Shown: positions 21,855-30,746 of the stretch, in pieces | Numbering within the stretch: position 1 is the first letter of the stretch | Layout: every line of letters starts with the position of its first letter | Origin: CAZQNF01 sp964403325 | GTDB lineage: Bacteria; Patescibacteriota; Patescibacteriia; Magasanikbacterales; GWA2-37-8 | Reading direction: 5' to 3' | DNA: 32,116 nt | Assembly (NCBI GenBank): GCA_964403325.1 | Contig: CAYOFO010000009.1 | Span: forward strand, 1-32,116 | Made by a program: the position numbers and the translations under genes | Notes under the pieces: model-generated | Told to the model about the DNA's origin: nothing | Database searches by the model: none | What the model saw: the letters and a program-made list of their open reading frames with translations, nothing else

Positions 21855-22559
21855 ATGGCCGCGACCCTCCAGCTCCTGATCGAAATCGCCTCGCGCGATC
21901 CGGCGGTGGTGTCGTCGCCCCAGACGTCGATCCAGCGCGACGTCGTCGCCACCAGCCACGACTACCTCGACGTCACCCCGCGCAAGGTCGCCACCGCGGG
22001 CGCCGTCGGGGCTGTCTTCGTCCAGCTCGAGACCCCCGTGGTGCAGATCGAGCGTATCGTCGCCGACCTCGCTGCCAGCGCTGACCTCGTGCTGCGCTTC
22101 GGCGGTGCGGTGGCCGAGGTGCTCGGGGCCAGCGCCGCGCCCAGCTTCGCCGGGGGCGAAGACCTGGTGCTGGCCATCGACGCGGGTGGCAACGTCACCG
22201 TCGCCTTTCAGGCCGGCGACAACACGCAGGCCCTGGCCGCCAAGCGCATCAACTACGCCTTCGGGGCCCAGGTCGCCGACCTCGACACCAGCGGCAAGCT
22301 GCGTTTGCGCGGAGCCCTCACCGGGGGCGCCGACGCGGAGGCCAAGGGCTACGCCTTCGGCAAGGTCAAGGTCGTCTCGGGTTCGGCCCTCGCCACCCTC
22401 GGGCTCACCGCGGGCAGCACCTACGGCCAGGGCGACGACCAGCGCGTGGGGCCCGGGAGCTTCGTCAAGACCTTCCCGACAGGCGCTCTGCCCCGGCGGT
22501 TGGAGCTGAGCGGCAGCGCCGGCAACGCGAAATTCTGGCTCGCCGGCAAGGCGAGCTGA
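21855..22559 (+). CDS. Structural protein sharing a motif with the tail sheath
   Basis: The 234-residue product resumes the late operon after the island. Its second half contains VAFQAGDNTQALAAKRINYAF, a short gap, then SGKLRLRG and later SALATLGLTAGSTYG. The sheath protein at 27413 has VVFQPGDTSIAAIISRIN, GGQLKIAS and AATTLGLTAGTYNG in the same order. The pattern resembles the IN-type motif of flagellar hook-associated proteins. It is probably a virion protein; position between MuF and scaffold would allow a head accessory role. Confidence 0.6.
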   Translation: MAATLQLLIEIASRDPAVVSSPQTSIQRDVVATSHDYLDVTPRKVATAGAVGAVFVQLETPVVQIERIVADLAASADLVLRFGGAVAEVLGASAAPSFAGGEDLVLAIDAGGNVTVAFQAGDNTQALAAKRINYAFGAQVADLDTSGKLRLRGALTGGADAEAKGYAFGKVKVVSGSALATLGLTAGSTYGQGDDQRVGPGSFVKTFPTGALPRRLELSGSAGNAKFWLAGKAS

Positions 22560-22568
22560 AAGGCAAAG

Positions 22569-22976
22569 ATGACTCTGAAAGATTGGCTCAACCTCGGCGA
22601 AATCAACAAGCTGGCGGCGGTCTTCAAGGCCACGCTGCTCGGTGAGCGCGTCCACGCGGGCGGCATCCGCTTGCAGCGCGAGCCGGCCCTCGCCGTCTCC
22701 GGCGCCGCCGCCACCCCCAGCTACACCGTGCTGCAGCTGCTCTACGTGAAGACCATCGGCACCGGGGCCCCCGCCGTGAAGACCGCGCTGATCAACGGCG
22801 GCACCCCCTCGGCCGGCCAGGCTGCCCCCAACGCCGGCGGCACCTCGATCGCGTTCAACGCCGAGACCACCGGCACCGGCACCGCCGATGTCGTGTACCT
22901 CACCGCCGACCCGCCCAAAGACGCCAACGGCGTCGCCGCGTCGGACCTGGCCGCCAGCCCCGTGGGGCTCGGCTGA
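22569..22976 (+). CDS. Putative structural protein (135 aa)
   Basis: AAAGG lies just before ATG 22569. After a helical N-terminus (LKDWLNLGEINKLAAVFKA) the protein is rich in Ala, Gly, Thr and Val (residues 55-135), a beta-rich composition common in decoration or fibre proteins. No family is recognised. The stop overlaps the scaffold start (TGATG). Confidence 0.55.
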   Translation: MTLKDWLNLGEINKLAAVFKATLLGERVHAGGIRLQREPALAVSGAAATPSYTVLQLLYVKTIGTGAPAVKTALINGGTPSAGQAAPNAGGTSIAFNAETTGTGTADVVYLTADPPKDANGVAASDLAASPVGLG

Positions 22977-23662
22977 TGCCCCACCTGCGGATGCTCTGGG
23001 GGCTGGCGTTCCTGCTCTCTGCCAACACCGGCGACGGTGCGGGCGGAGGCGCGGGGACAGGGGCTCCCCCTCCTGGCGCAGGTGCCCCTCCGCCCCCGGC
23101 GCCTGCCGCAGGCCCCGACCCCGAGAAGATCAAGGCGGAGGCCCGCGCCGCGGCCCGCGCCGAGTTCCTCAAAGAGCAGGGCTTTGAAGACGAGACGGCG
23201 TACAAGAAGCACCTCGACGACAAGAAGAAGGCCGAGGACGCCAAGCTCTCGGAGCACGAGCGCAGCCAGAAGGCCCTCGCCGAGGCCCTCAACAACCACA
23301 AGGCGACCGAGTCCAAGCTCGAAGCCCTCAAGGATGAGCTGAAGACGGAGCGGGCCGAGCGGGCTCTCGAAAAGCTGTTCTATGCCCAGGGTGTGCGCCC
23401 CGAGGCGCAGACGGTGGCTCGCGCGCTCTACGACGCCGAAAAGAAGGCGGATCCCAAGGCCGAAGACAAGGCCATCTTCGAGAAGATCCGCAAGGACTGG
23501 CCCAACGTCTTCGGCGCCTCGACGCAGCCCCTCGCCACCACCTCGCCCAACACGCCCGCCGCGGGCGCCAACGGCGCTCCTCCCGCCAACGGCCTCACCT
23601 TCGACGCCAGCAAGCTCAGCGACGCTGAATGGTCGAAGTGGCGCCAGGAAAACAACGTCTGA
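22976..23662 (+). CDS. Probable capsid scaffold protein
   Basis: The 228-residue product lies directly upstream of the major capsid gene, the usual scaffold position. It has a Pro/Gly-rich N-terminal region (20-48), a long charged coiled coil (about 50-130; KKAEDAKLSEHERSQKALAE), and a Pro/Ala linker with a short C-terminal segment (SDAEWSKWRQENNV) that could bind the capsid protein. This layout matches Gp20-type scaffolds. It would direct prohead assembly and then leave. Confidence 0.75.
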   Translation: MPHLRMLWGLAFLLSANTGDGAGGGAGTGAPPPGAGAPPPPAPAAGPDPEKIKAEARAAARAEFLKEQGFEDETAYKKHLDDKKKAEDAKLSEHERSQKALAEALNNHKATESKLEALKDELKTERAERALEKLFYAQGVRPEAQTVARALYDAEKKADPKAEDKAIFEKIRKDWPNVFGASTQPLATTSPNTPAAGANGAPPANGLTFDASKLSDAEWSKWRQENNV

Positions 23663-23678
23663 ACTCGGAGCCTGAGTC

Positions 23679-25133
23679 ATGCCCAACTTGATCCCCAGCG
23701 GCGTCCCCGCCTCCCTCGGTAACCTGATCCAGACCAACGCGCTGATGCGCGTTGCGAAGGACGCCCTGCGCCCCGAGGCGCGCTACCGCGCCGACGCCGG
23801 CCGGGAGAAGCTGCCCATGGGCACGGGCGTCACGATGAACTTCTCGCGCCTGGGTCTGCTCGAAGTCGACCTCAAGGCGGCCGAGACCCTCGGCTCCACC
23901 GACCGTGGCAACTACGAGGTCGAGCGCTACACGGCCGCGCCCGTGGCCTTCGCCAAGTCGATCGACATCTCGGCCATGGACGCCTTCGTCCAGAGCGTCG
24001 GCAAGAAGCCGGAGCAGGCGGTCACCCGCCTGGCCGAGTGGGCGGGCCGCACATCGAGCCGCATGGCCCGCGGCAAGCTGTTTTCCGGGGCCTTCATGGG
24101 CCACACCATCGTGCGCACCTCGCACGGCTCTGGCGCTGCCATCCTCGACGTCGACAGCCTCGCCGGCTTCCGCTTCCAGTACGTCGCCGGCCTGCCGGTG
24201 GCCGTCAGCGCCACCAACGCGATCCCGATCAGCATCCGGGCCGCGACCGACATCACCAACCGCAAGGTGACCGGCGTCACCCCCGCCGACCCCAACTTCC
24301 CCGACGGCCCGGGCACCCTGACCCTCGACGGCACGCTGGGCGCGGCCGTCGCTGCGGGCAGCTACTGCTTCGTGCAGCGCAACTCGGCCGTGGTGCTCCA
24401 GGCCCCCTTCATCGTGCGGGCCCAGAACCGCGCCAGCACCGAGTCGATCCTGGCCACCGACCTGCCGGTGTACACGGATATTCTCAAGATGCGGCAGCGC
24501 CTGGTCGACCGCGGCGTGCGCCCTCACCAGAGCACCGGCACCTACCACCTGCACGTCGACGCGACCTTCCGCGAGAAGGTCGTGCAAGACGCGGCCTACC
24601 GCACGGCGTTCCAGGGCGCGGGCCTGTCGCCCGTGTTCGGTGCGGGCAGCTTCTTCAGCGGCGCCGAGGGCATCACCATCCTCGAGAACAACGACAGCCC
24701 CGGCCAGGGCAAGGGCAAAGAGGTCTCCTGGAAGTCGCACGGGTCGAGCGTCCAGATGCAGGACATCGGCCTGCCGCTGGTCAACTCGGCCGGCGTCGTC
24801 GTGCGGCGCGCGATCATGACCGGCGAGGAGGTCTTGACCGAGTGCTACATCGACCACCGCGAGGTGCTCGCGGCTGGCGGCGCGAGGCTCGTGCACAGCT
24901 TCGGTGACATGGCCGTCTACGACCTCAACGGGCGGCCCTTCCTGGCGGGCAACATGGACGGCTGGGTGATGATGCTGCGCCCGCCGCTCGACGAGCGCGC
25001 GATGGTGACCTCGATCACCGCGGTCAATTATTTCGACTACGTGCTGCCGTCGGACGTCTTCTCGGTGGCCAACGCCAACGACCAGACGCCCTTCAAGCGC
25101 GCGGTCGGCCTCGAGTACGGCTCCGACTGGTGA
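23679..25133 (+). CDS. Major capsid protein
   Basis: The 484-residue protein follows the scaffold gene; GGAG lies about 10 bases before ATG 23679. Size, position and an overall alpha/beta pattern with an extended N-terminal arm (MPNLIPSGVPASLGNL) fit an HK97-fold capsid protein. A central segment (about 170-250) is rich in Thr, Ala and Gly and could be an inserted surface domain. It would form the icosahedral shell. No single diagnostic motif is present, so the call rests on order and size. Confidence 0.8.
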   Translation: MPNLIPSGVPASLGNLIQTNALMRVAKDALRPEARYRADAGREKLPMGTGVTMNFSRLGLLEVDLKAAETLGSTDRGNYEVERYTAAPVAFAKSIDISAMDAFVQSVGKKPEQAVTRLAEWAGRTSSRMARGKLFSGAFMGHTIVRTSHGSGAAILDVDSLAGFRFQYVAGLPVAVSATNAIPISIRAATDITNRKVTGVTPADPNFPDGPGTLTLDGTLGAAVAAGSYCFVQRNSAVVLQAPFIVRAQNRASTESILATDLPVYTDILKMRQRLVDRGVRPHQSTGTYHLHVDATFREKVVQDAAYRTAFQGAGLSPVFGAGSFFSGAEGITILENNDSPGQGKGKEVSWKSHGSSVQMQDIGLPLVNSAGVVVRRAIMTGEEVLTECYIDHREVLAAGGARLVHSFGDMAVYDLNGRPFLAGNMDGWVMMLRPPLDERAMVTSITAVNYFDYVLPSDVFSVANANDQTPFKRAVGLEYGSDW

Positions 25134-25137
25134 CCGC

Positions 25138-25575
25138 ATGCCCCCGACGAGCTGGACGGACGACGAGTACGGCCTGGTGGCCAAGGCGCTGCTCTACCCG
25201 GGAAGCCGGGTGGCTGCGGTCGTCTCGGGCTATTCCGGGGCCGTGCCCGTCGCCTGGCAGCTCGACGGGCGGCTCCAGCAGCTCTCCGAGGGCGCCAAGC
25301 AGGACGCCCTGACCCTGGCTCGCCAGATCCAGGCCGGCGAGGACGCGCTCTTTGCCGGGGCCTTCGGTGGCACCGGGGGCTGCGCGGGCGCCGGCCGGGG
25401 GGCCGTCCTGCAGGTCGGCGACATCAAGCTCGACCCTCGCCTCGGGCGCACCGAGCGCGAGTCGCTGCTGACCAGGGCCCGCGAGCGCCTCGCGGCCCTG
25501 GTCGATTTCTGCATCAACCCCAACCGCTCCGGCCTCGGCGCCGGCGGTGGCGTCAGCGGGTCGTGGTCGGCATGA
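25138..25575 (+). CDS. Putative head-tail connector protein (145 aa)
   Basis: The gene follows the capsid gene by 4 bases. The product is mostly helical (DDEYGLVAKALLYPGSRVAAVV; LTRARERLAALVDFC) with a Gly-rich segment at about 110-125 and a Gly/Ser tail. Position between capsid and tail genes suggests an adaptor. No family motif is seen. It ends with ATGA coupling. Confidence 0.5.
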   Translation: MPPTSWTDDEYGLVAKALLYPGSRVAAVVSGYSGAVPVAWQLDGRLQQLSEGAKQDALTLARQIQAGEDALFAGAFGGTGGCAGAGRGAVLQVGDIKLDPRLGRTERESLLTRARERLAALVDFCINPNRSGLGAGGGVSGSWSA

Positions 25576-26123
25576 GCGGCGTCGACGCCCCGAGCCCCCC
25601 GCGCCGCCCCCGGACCCTTCACGAGGAGCTGGCCGCCGAGGCCGCCGCCATCCGGGGAGAGGTCCACGGCTGCGTCGGCGACCGGCCTTACCGCGTGTTC
25701 ATCGTCGTCCGGGGCTGGTCGGGGGGCGAGCCCGGGCGCGGCGAGGCCGTCGAGCTGCGGCGCACCGAGCTGGGCTGTGGCCCGGCCTGCGGCGGCGGGG
25801 TGACCCCTCCGCTGGTGGTGCTGTCGGGGGGCTGGTCGCGCAGCATGCACGGCCTGGTCGAGGAAGGCCGGGCCGTCGTCGAGGAGCTCGACCCCACCCT
25901 CACCGAGGCCCAGCTCGCCGGCTACGGCCGCCTGGCCGAGGACGAGGCAACCTTCATCGAGGTGGTGCAGGACGAGCGTGACGGCGTCGGCGCCGACCGC
26001 GCCGTGCGCCGGTACCTGATCGACGCGCCCCCCTTCCGCGACGCTCGCCGGTTCGGCTGGGCGCTGCGGCTCCGGGCCATCGAGCCGCAGGGCGTGCTGC
26101 CTCCGGCCCAGGAGGCCCCGTGA
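25572..26123 (+). CDS. Putative connector or head-closure protein (183 aa)
   Basis: ATG 25572 overlaps the previous stop (ATGA). The protein has a charged N-terminus, a beta-rich centre (YRVFIVVRGWSGGEPG; PPLVVLSGGW), two close Cys in GCGPACGG, and an acidic helix (GRLAEDEATFIEVV). Its place is that of head-completion proteins. Function is inferred from order alone. Confidence 0.5.
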   Translation: MSGVDAPSPPRRPRTLHEELAAEAAAIRGEVHGCVGDRPYRVFIVVRGWSGGEPGRGEAVELRRTELGCGPACGGGVTPPLVVLSGGWSRSMHGLVEEGRAVVEELDPTLTEAQLAGYGRLAEDEATFIEVVQDERDGVGADRAVRRYLIDAPPFRDARRFGWALRLRAIEPQGVLPPAQEAP

Positions 26124-26689
26124 AGCGCGTTAAGACCACCGCTGGTGGCCTGGCCTCGGCCCTGCGGCAGATGGCCGTGGACGTGCCCAAGGCGCTCGAG
26201 CACGGCATGGTCGACGCGGCCGAGCAGCTCAAGGGCTCGCTGGTGCAGCGAGAGATCGCCGCCACCAGCCCTCAGCCCGTGGACCAGGGGCAGTACAAGG
26301 CCGGCTGGACCTCGCACGAGGTCGAAGGCGGCGCCGTGGTGGGCAACACCACGAAGCAGGCCCTCTGGATCGAGCGCGGCCGCGGCCCGGGCCCGGTGCC
26401 GTTCAAGGCGATCCTCGAGTGGGTGCGCCGCAAGGGCTTTGTCCGGGCGTCGGTGAAGGCGGCGAAGAAGGCTTCGGGCCCCCTTCAGCGTGACGAGAAG
26501 GGGCGCTACAAGGGCGCCTCCGAGCAGGAGATCGCGCGGGCAGAGACCACCGCGGCGCTCGCCATCACGCGCAAGATCGAGCAGCAGGGCATCGAGCCCC
26601 GGTGGGTGCTCCGCCGGGCCATCGAGGCCCTCAAGAGCAGGCTGCCGGGCATCCTGCGCCGGGCGATGGCCGACGTGGGGCGAGCATGA
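26120..26689 (+). CDS. HK97 gp10-like neck or tail-completion protein
   Basis: GTG 26120 overlaps the previous stop (GTGA). The 189-residue product shows the gp10-type pattern: an N-terminal helix (LASALRQMAVDVPKALEHGM), a Pro-ValAsp-Gln-Gly segment (SPQPVDQGQYKAGWTSHEV), a beta pair with NTTKQALWIERGRGPG, and a C-terminal helix (RWVLRRAIEALKSRLP). Such proteins sit at the head-tail joint. Position before the tail terminator agrees. Confidence 0.65.
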   Translation: MKRVKTTAGGLASALRQMAVDVPKALEHGMVDAAEQLKGSLVQREIAATSPQPVDQGQYKAGWTSHEVEGGAVVGNTTKQALWIERGRGPGPVPFKAILEWVRRKGFVRASVKAAKKASGPLQRDEKGRYKGASEQEIARAETTAALAITRKIEQQGIEPRWVLRRAIEALKSRLPGILRRAMADVGRA

Positions 26690-27408
26690 AGCCCTCCCCC
26701 CGCGACCTCTCCGCCCAGCAGCTGGCCACCGACGCCGGGCTGCTCACCGTCCCCTCGGCCGACGACACCGCCGAGCTGAGCCCGGAGCGCGCCGTGATGG
26801 TCGCCCTCGGGTGGCACCTCGGCCGGGTCGAGACGCTCGTCGAAGGCAGCAGCGCCCCCCTCAAACCGCTCCGGGTGACCTCCGAGTGGCCGCAGGGGAC
26901 TGCGCCCGCCGTCTACCCCTGGATCACGGTCATGGGGCGCACCAGGACCGAGCGCGACGCCATGACCGGCATCCCGTTCCGCCTCGACGGGCGCGACGTG
27001 ATCTCGACCGACGAGGCGTGGGGGCTCTGGCGCGTGGGCGAGGACGTGGGCGAGGGCGTGGTGCACATCTTCGCCAGCTACGAGGCCCACCGCACGGCCC
27101 TGGCGCACGCGGTCGAGCAGGCCCTGACCGGCAACCTCGACACGCTCCAGGGCCTCGGCCTGCCTCTGCCCGAGGCGTTCCTGCCGCCCCCCTTCCGCGA
27201 GCTGCTCGACCCCGCGGCCTTCCCCCTGGCCCGCGTCTCGCTCGCCGGCCCCGGGGCTCCCATCGACGACGACCTGGGCGCCGCCGGCGGCGTCTGGCGG
27301 GCCGACGTGCCCTTCACCTGGCAGGCGCCGCGGCTGGCCGCCCGCCGCCGACTGCCCGATATCCGCGGCGAGGTCACCGTGACCGTCGCCGCCCCCTCGG
27401 AGGCATGA
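26686..27408 (+). CDS. Probable tail terminator protein
   Basis: ATG 26686 overlaps the previous stop (ATGA). The 240-residue product lies immediately upstream of the sheath gene, where myophages encode the protein that caps the tube and sheath. The middle has mixed alpha/beta content (VYPWITVMGRTRTERDAM; GVVHIFASYEAHRTALAHAV), and the C-terminus is Arg-rich and then beta. No sequence motif settles it. Confidence 0.55.
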   Translation: MKPSPRDLSAQQLATDAGLLTVPSADDTAELSPERAVMVALGWHLGRVETLVEGSSAPLKPLRVTSEWPQGTAPAVYPWITVMGRTRTERDAMTGIPFRLDGRDVISTDEAWGLWRVGEDVGEGVVHIFASYEAHRTALAHAVEQALTGNLDTLQGLGLPLPEAFLPPPFRELLDPAAFPLARVSLAGPGAPIDDDLGAAGGVWRADVPFTWQAPRLAARRRLPDIRGEVTVTVAAPSEA

Positions 27409-27412
27409 CCCC

Positions 27413-29566
27413 ATGTTCACTCGCCGATTTTCCGCCATCCCCTCGATCACCGCCCTGCTCGCCGTCTCGGGCGTCGTCCTCGTCGACGCGCCCCCGGCGC
27501 GCCCCGTCAACGCCGCGCCCTTCGGCAAGATCATCGTCGTCGGGGAGACCGAGGACGGCGACTTCAACACCCCCACCGACCTGCTCACCTCGCAGGACCA
27601 GGCCACGAAGTTCGGCCTCTTCGGCTACACCTACGGCTCGCTGAAATACCAGTACCCCTGCGCCAAGAAGAGCGGCGGCAGCGAGTTCTGGAACGGCAAT
27701 TTGTGGGTCCAGACCACCAAGCTGGTCTTCGGCGGGGGCATGGCGATCTGCCGGGTCGACACCTCGATCGGCAACGTCGTCCTGACCCCGCGGGCCTTCC
27801 TCCAGTCGACGGTCAAGGCGCCCTTCGCCCTCGACCACGGGCTCACCTTCATCTTCAACCCCAACGGCACCGGCAACGTCACCGTCACGCTCAACGCGGT
27901 CGCGGCGAGCCACACCGGGGCGGCCGGCACGTTCAACAGCTTTGTCGGCGGCGAGACCCTCAACCTGGCCCTCGACAACGGGGCGAGCTTCGACGTGGTT
28001 TTCCAGCCCGGCGACACCAGCATCGCAGCCATCATCAGCCGCATCAACACGGTCTACGGGCAGACCATCGCCAGCAACTCGGGCGGGCAGCTCAAGATCG
28101 CCTCGCTGAAGAAGGGCACCGCCTCCAAGCTGGTCATCGCGGCCGGCGCCGCGGCCACCACGCTGGGGCTCACCGCGGGCACCTACAACGGCACGAGCAC
28201 CTCGAACATCGCTGACGTCGCCGCCACCACCTTCGCTGAGCTGAAGGCCCTGCTGGTCGCAGCCTCCGCCCTGGTCACCATGAGCACGGGCCTCGACGGC
28301 TACCCCCGGCTGGTCTCCAAGCTCGGGGGCACGGGCTCGGTCGCCATCGGTGCGGGGACGGCCAACACCGCCCTCGGCTTCACCGCGTCGAGCAGCGCCA
28401 CCGCGGCGCTGCCTGCGGCCGTCTCGCTGCCGGCGGGGCTGCGGTGCAGCGCGGCTGGCGCCGACGCCTCGCGCGTCGTCACCATGCAGACCAAGACCGC
28501 GGCCAAGGGCTCGACCGGCACGATCACCATCCCCGTGCGCCCCGCCGTCGACGACGGCACCTACGCCGGGGTCAACGCCGCGACCATCGACACGCTCGAG
28601 GACGCCCCCGCCGACCTGGAGTGGTCGGTCACCAACCTCGCCGCCCTGACGGTCGCCCTGACCGCCTCGCAGCTCGACAGCCGCTACCTGACGGCGATCG
28701 ACGCCACCCTGGGGATCGCCCGCGACGTGACGAAGAAGGCGTCCGGCATCCTCTCGGCGCGCCAGAGCGACGCGATCCGGGCTCGGCTGCGGCAGAACGC
28801 CATCGACGCCAGCGCCAACGGCCACCAGGGCCGCCGGGCGTTCCTCTGCCCTCCCAACGGCACCAGCGCCAACACGATCATCGGCAGCGCCGCCCCCGGC
28901 GTGGGGGCTTACCGGGCCGAGGAGGTGGCCTACGAGGCGGGGGGTATCCGGTGCTTCCTGCAGGAGCTGATCGACGGCGGGCACGCCACCGACGGCCTCT
29001 GCACCCGGCACCCCGACGCGCTGAAGGCGGCCCGCTGGGGCAGCCTCACGCCGGGCTACAACCCCGGGCAGCTGCCCGAGGAGGCGGGGCTGCGCTACAG
29101 CCCCTCGATCTTCCTCGGCCTGGAGAGCGCGGCGGCAAGCTGGGACATCTCCACCTACAAGGCGTTCAAGGCGGCCGGGGTCTGCGGGGCGTTCTTCGAC
29201 GCTCAGAACGGCATCACCTTCGAGCAGGGGATCACGGCGGTGGACCCCAGCGCCGACCCGTCGCGCGTCGACATCTCGCGCAAGACCCTGGCCGACTTCA
29301 TCGGCGACTCGTGCGCCGCCTTCCTGCTCCCCCAGGCCAAGCGCCAGGGCACCGTCAACCGCCGCGAGCAGCAGCGCGCGGCCATCGAGGGCTTCCTCGA
29401 CGGCCTGCTGGGTGACACCGTCCAGGAGTTCCTGGTCTCGCTGGTCGACGGCCAGGCCACCCACGTCGTGCGCTGGGATGTGTCGGTGACACCCATCCAA
29501 AGCGACGACGTGATCTTGTTCAACCTGAGCGTCGGCCCCAACGCCGTCGCGCTGAGCCGAGGGTGA
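27413..29566 (+). CDS. Contractile tail sheath protein
   Basis: The 717-residue protein followed by a tube gene identifies a contractile tail. The N-terminus has a sheath-like segment (FGKIIVVGETEDGDFNTPTD). Residues about 145-330 hold an inserted beta-rich domain with two LGLT/LGFT-type repeats. The C-terminal part has the conserved sheath pattern (SRVDISRKTLADFIGDS, REQQRAAIEGFLDGLLGD, and final NLSVGPNAVALSRG). It forms the contracting outer cylinder around the tube. It is longer than many Mu-like sheaths (about 500 aa) because of the insert. Confidence 0.85.
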   Translation: MFTRRFSAIPSITALLAVSGVVLVDAPPARPVNAAPFGKIIVVGETEDGDFNTPTDLLTSQDQATKFGLFGYTYGSLKYQYPCAKKSGGSEFWNGNLWVQTTKLVFGGGMAICRVDTSIGNVVLTPRAFLQSTVKAPFALDHGLTFIFNPNGTGNVTVTLNAVAASHTGAAGTFNSFVGGETLNLALDNGASFDVVFQPGDTSIAAIISRINTVYGQTIASNSGGQLKIASLKKGTASKLVIAAGAAATTLGLTAGTYNGTSTSNIADVAATTFAELKALLVAASALVTMSTGLDGYPRLVSKLGGTGSVAIGAGTANTALGFTASSSATAALPAAVSLPAGLRCSAAGADASRVVTMQTKTAAKGSTGTITIPVRPAVDDGTYAGVNAATIDTLEDAPADLEWSVTNLAALTVALTASQLDSRYLTAIDATLGIARDVTKKASGILSARQSDAIRARLRQNAIDASANGHQGRRAFLCPPNGTSANTIIGSAAPGVGAYRAEEVAYEAGGIRCFLQELIDGGHATDGLCTRHPDALKAARWGSLTPGYNPGQLPEEAGLRYSPSIFLGLESAAASWDISTYKAFKAAGVCGAFFDAQNGITFEQGITAVDPSADPSRVDISRKTLADFIGDSCAAFLLPQAKRQGTVNRREQQRAAIEGFLDGLLGDTVQEFLVSLVDGQATHVVRWDVSVTPIQSDDVILFNLSVGPNAVALSRG

Positions 29567-29577
29567 GGTAAACGACC

Positions 29578-30021
29578 ATGGGCGCACTTCGTTACGCAGG
29601 CCAAGAGGGGTCGCTGACCCTCATCAACAGCACCACCCAGGAGCAGCAGCTTCCGAGCCTGAACCTGGAGAGCTGCTCGTTCGGGTTCCCGTTCGAGCTG
29701 ACCAAAAAGCAGTTCATCGGCGAGATCGGCCCCACCTACCGCGAGTTCGCGGACGGGTACGAGGCCGAGTTCAAGTTCGAGCCCTCCGACGCCGACGAGA
29801 TCGTGGCCTACGTCAACGCCGTCAAGGCGAAGGCCGAGGGGGCGAGCACCGACGAGTTCGCGATCCAGATGCGCTTCGCCAGCCCCGATGGGCCGACGCT
29901 GCAAGTCACCTTCCGCGACGCTCACTTCGAGGGCCTGCCCTTCGAGCTGGGCGGCCGCACCGAGTTCTTGACCGGCACCCACAAGGTGAAGGGCAAGACC
30001 TACAAGATCCAGACGATCTGA
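29578..30021 (+). CDS. Tail tube protein
   Basis: The 147-residue protein follows the sheath by 11 bases, with GAGG upstream of ATG 29578. Beta-rich segments alternate with one helix (SDADEIVAYVNAVKAKAE), and the C-terminus (LGGRTEFLTGTHKVKGKTYK) is a typical tube beta layout. It would stack as hexameric rings inside the sheath. Size and place after the sheath fit well. Confidence 0.8.
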   Translation: MGALRYAGQEGSLTLINSTTQEQQLPSLNLESCSFGFPFELTKKQFIGEIGPTYREFADGYEAEFKFEPSDADEIVAYVNAVKAKAEGASTDEFAIQMRFASPDGPTLQVTFRDAHFEGLPFELGGRTEFLTGTHKVKGKTYKIQTI

Positions 30022-30037
30022 AAGGCTCACGTTCCCC

Positions 30038-30514
30038 ATGACCCAGCCCGCCCCCGAAGTCCCCGGCCTCTCCCGCGCCGCCCTCTCCTCGCTCGGCTCT
30101 CGCCCGGGCTTCGCGATCTTTCTGCCTGGCGAGTGCCTCAAGGCCGACTCCAAGCTCTGGAACGAGGCCCAGCGGCAGAGCGGCGTCTTCGCGAAGGGCG
30201 TCTTTCTCTCGGCCTCCGAGGAGGAAGAGGCGATCACGGAGGCGGCCCGCGAGGGCAAGGCCCCTGCGGCCCCCGTCTACTCGATCCGCAAGAGCCTCTC
30301 GGCCATCTCCGAACCCATGCAGGTGGAAGAGGAGGATGGCGTCAAGCTGGCGCCAGGCACCTGGCGCGTGATCCCCGCGCTCGAGCGGCGGGCCTACTGG
30401 GACGAGCTCGGCCCGATGGGGCGCGCCCTCTTCGTCCAGGCGTACCAGCTCGCCAACAGCCCGAGCCAGGCCGTGCTGGAGGTCGCCCTCAAATCGTTTC
30501 GCGTCCTCGCCTGA
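30038..30514 (+). CDS. Tail assembly chaperone, short form
   Basis: The 158-residue protein lies between tube and tape-measure genes, where tailed phages encode the G/GT-type chaperone pair. It has a helical C-terminal half (YWDELGPMGRALFVQAYQLAN). It ends at TGA 30512-30514. The coding region beyond, in the +1 frame, is open and lacks its own start, so a longer frameshifted form is likely. It should coat the tape-measure protein before tube assembly. Confidence 0.75.
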   Translation: MTQPAPEVPGLSRAALSSLGSRPGFAIFLPGECLKADSKLWNEAQRQSGVFAKGVFLSASEEEEAITEAAREGKAPAAPVYSIRKSLSAISEPMQVEEEDGVKLAPGTWRVIPALERRAYWDELGPMGRALFVQAYQLANSPSQAVLEVALKSFRVLA

Positions 30515-30740
30515 CCCTCACCATGTCGTCCGCTTTCTGGCCCGCTACGTCCGCCTGTCGGTCGAGGATCGTCTTGACCAGATTTACGACGAGGCTGCGG
30601 CCTTTGTGCAGGACGGCGGGCTCAGCTGGGACGAGTACTGGCACACACCGCGCCCCCGGCTGACCCGCTACGCCGAAGCCTGCAACCGGCGCGCAGAGAA
30701 GCAACAGCGCGAAGCGGAGCGCGAGGCCCGGAAGAGGTAG
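30513..30740 (+). CDS. Frameshift extension of the tail assembly chaperone
   Basis: From 30513 to the TAG at 30738-30740 the frame in the +1 (equivalently -2) phase relative to the chaperone is open and coding-like, giving LARYVRLSVEDRLDQIYDEA and a charged helical end (REAEREARKR), about 75 residues. There is no ATG, GTG or TTG at its beginning; the ATG at 30523 is in a third phase. The first codons of the phase also extend back into the upstream gene, so it must be reached by a shift, for example at TTT-C (30497-30500). Confidence 0.65.
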   Translation, partial: DPHHVVRFLARYVRLSVEDRLDQIYDEAAAFVQDGGLSWDEYWHTPRPRLTRYAEACNRRAEKQQREAEREARKR

Positions 30741-30746
30741 CGAGCG

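Noticed and set aside
27374..29587. A 737-codon minus-strand frame opposite the tail sheath
   Set aside because: It mirrors the sheath gene exactly, has shadow-like composition and no recognisable domain.
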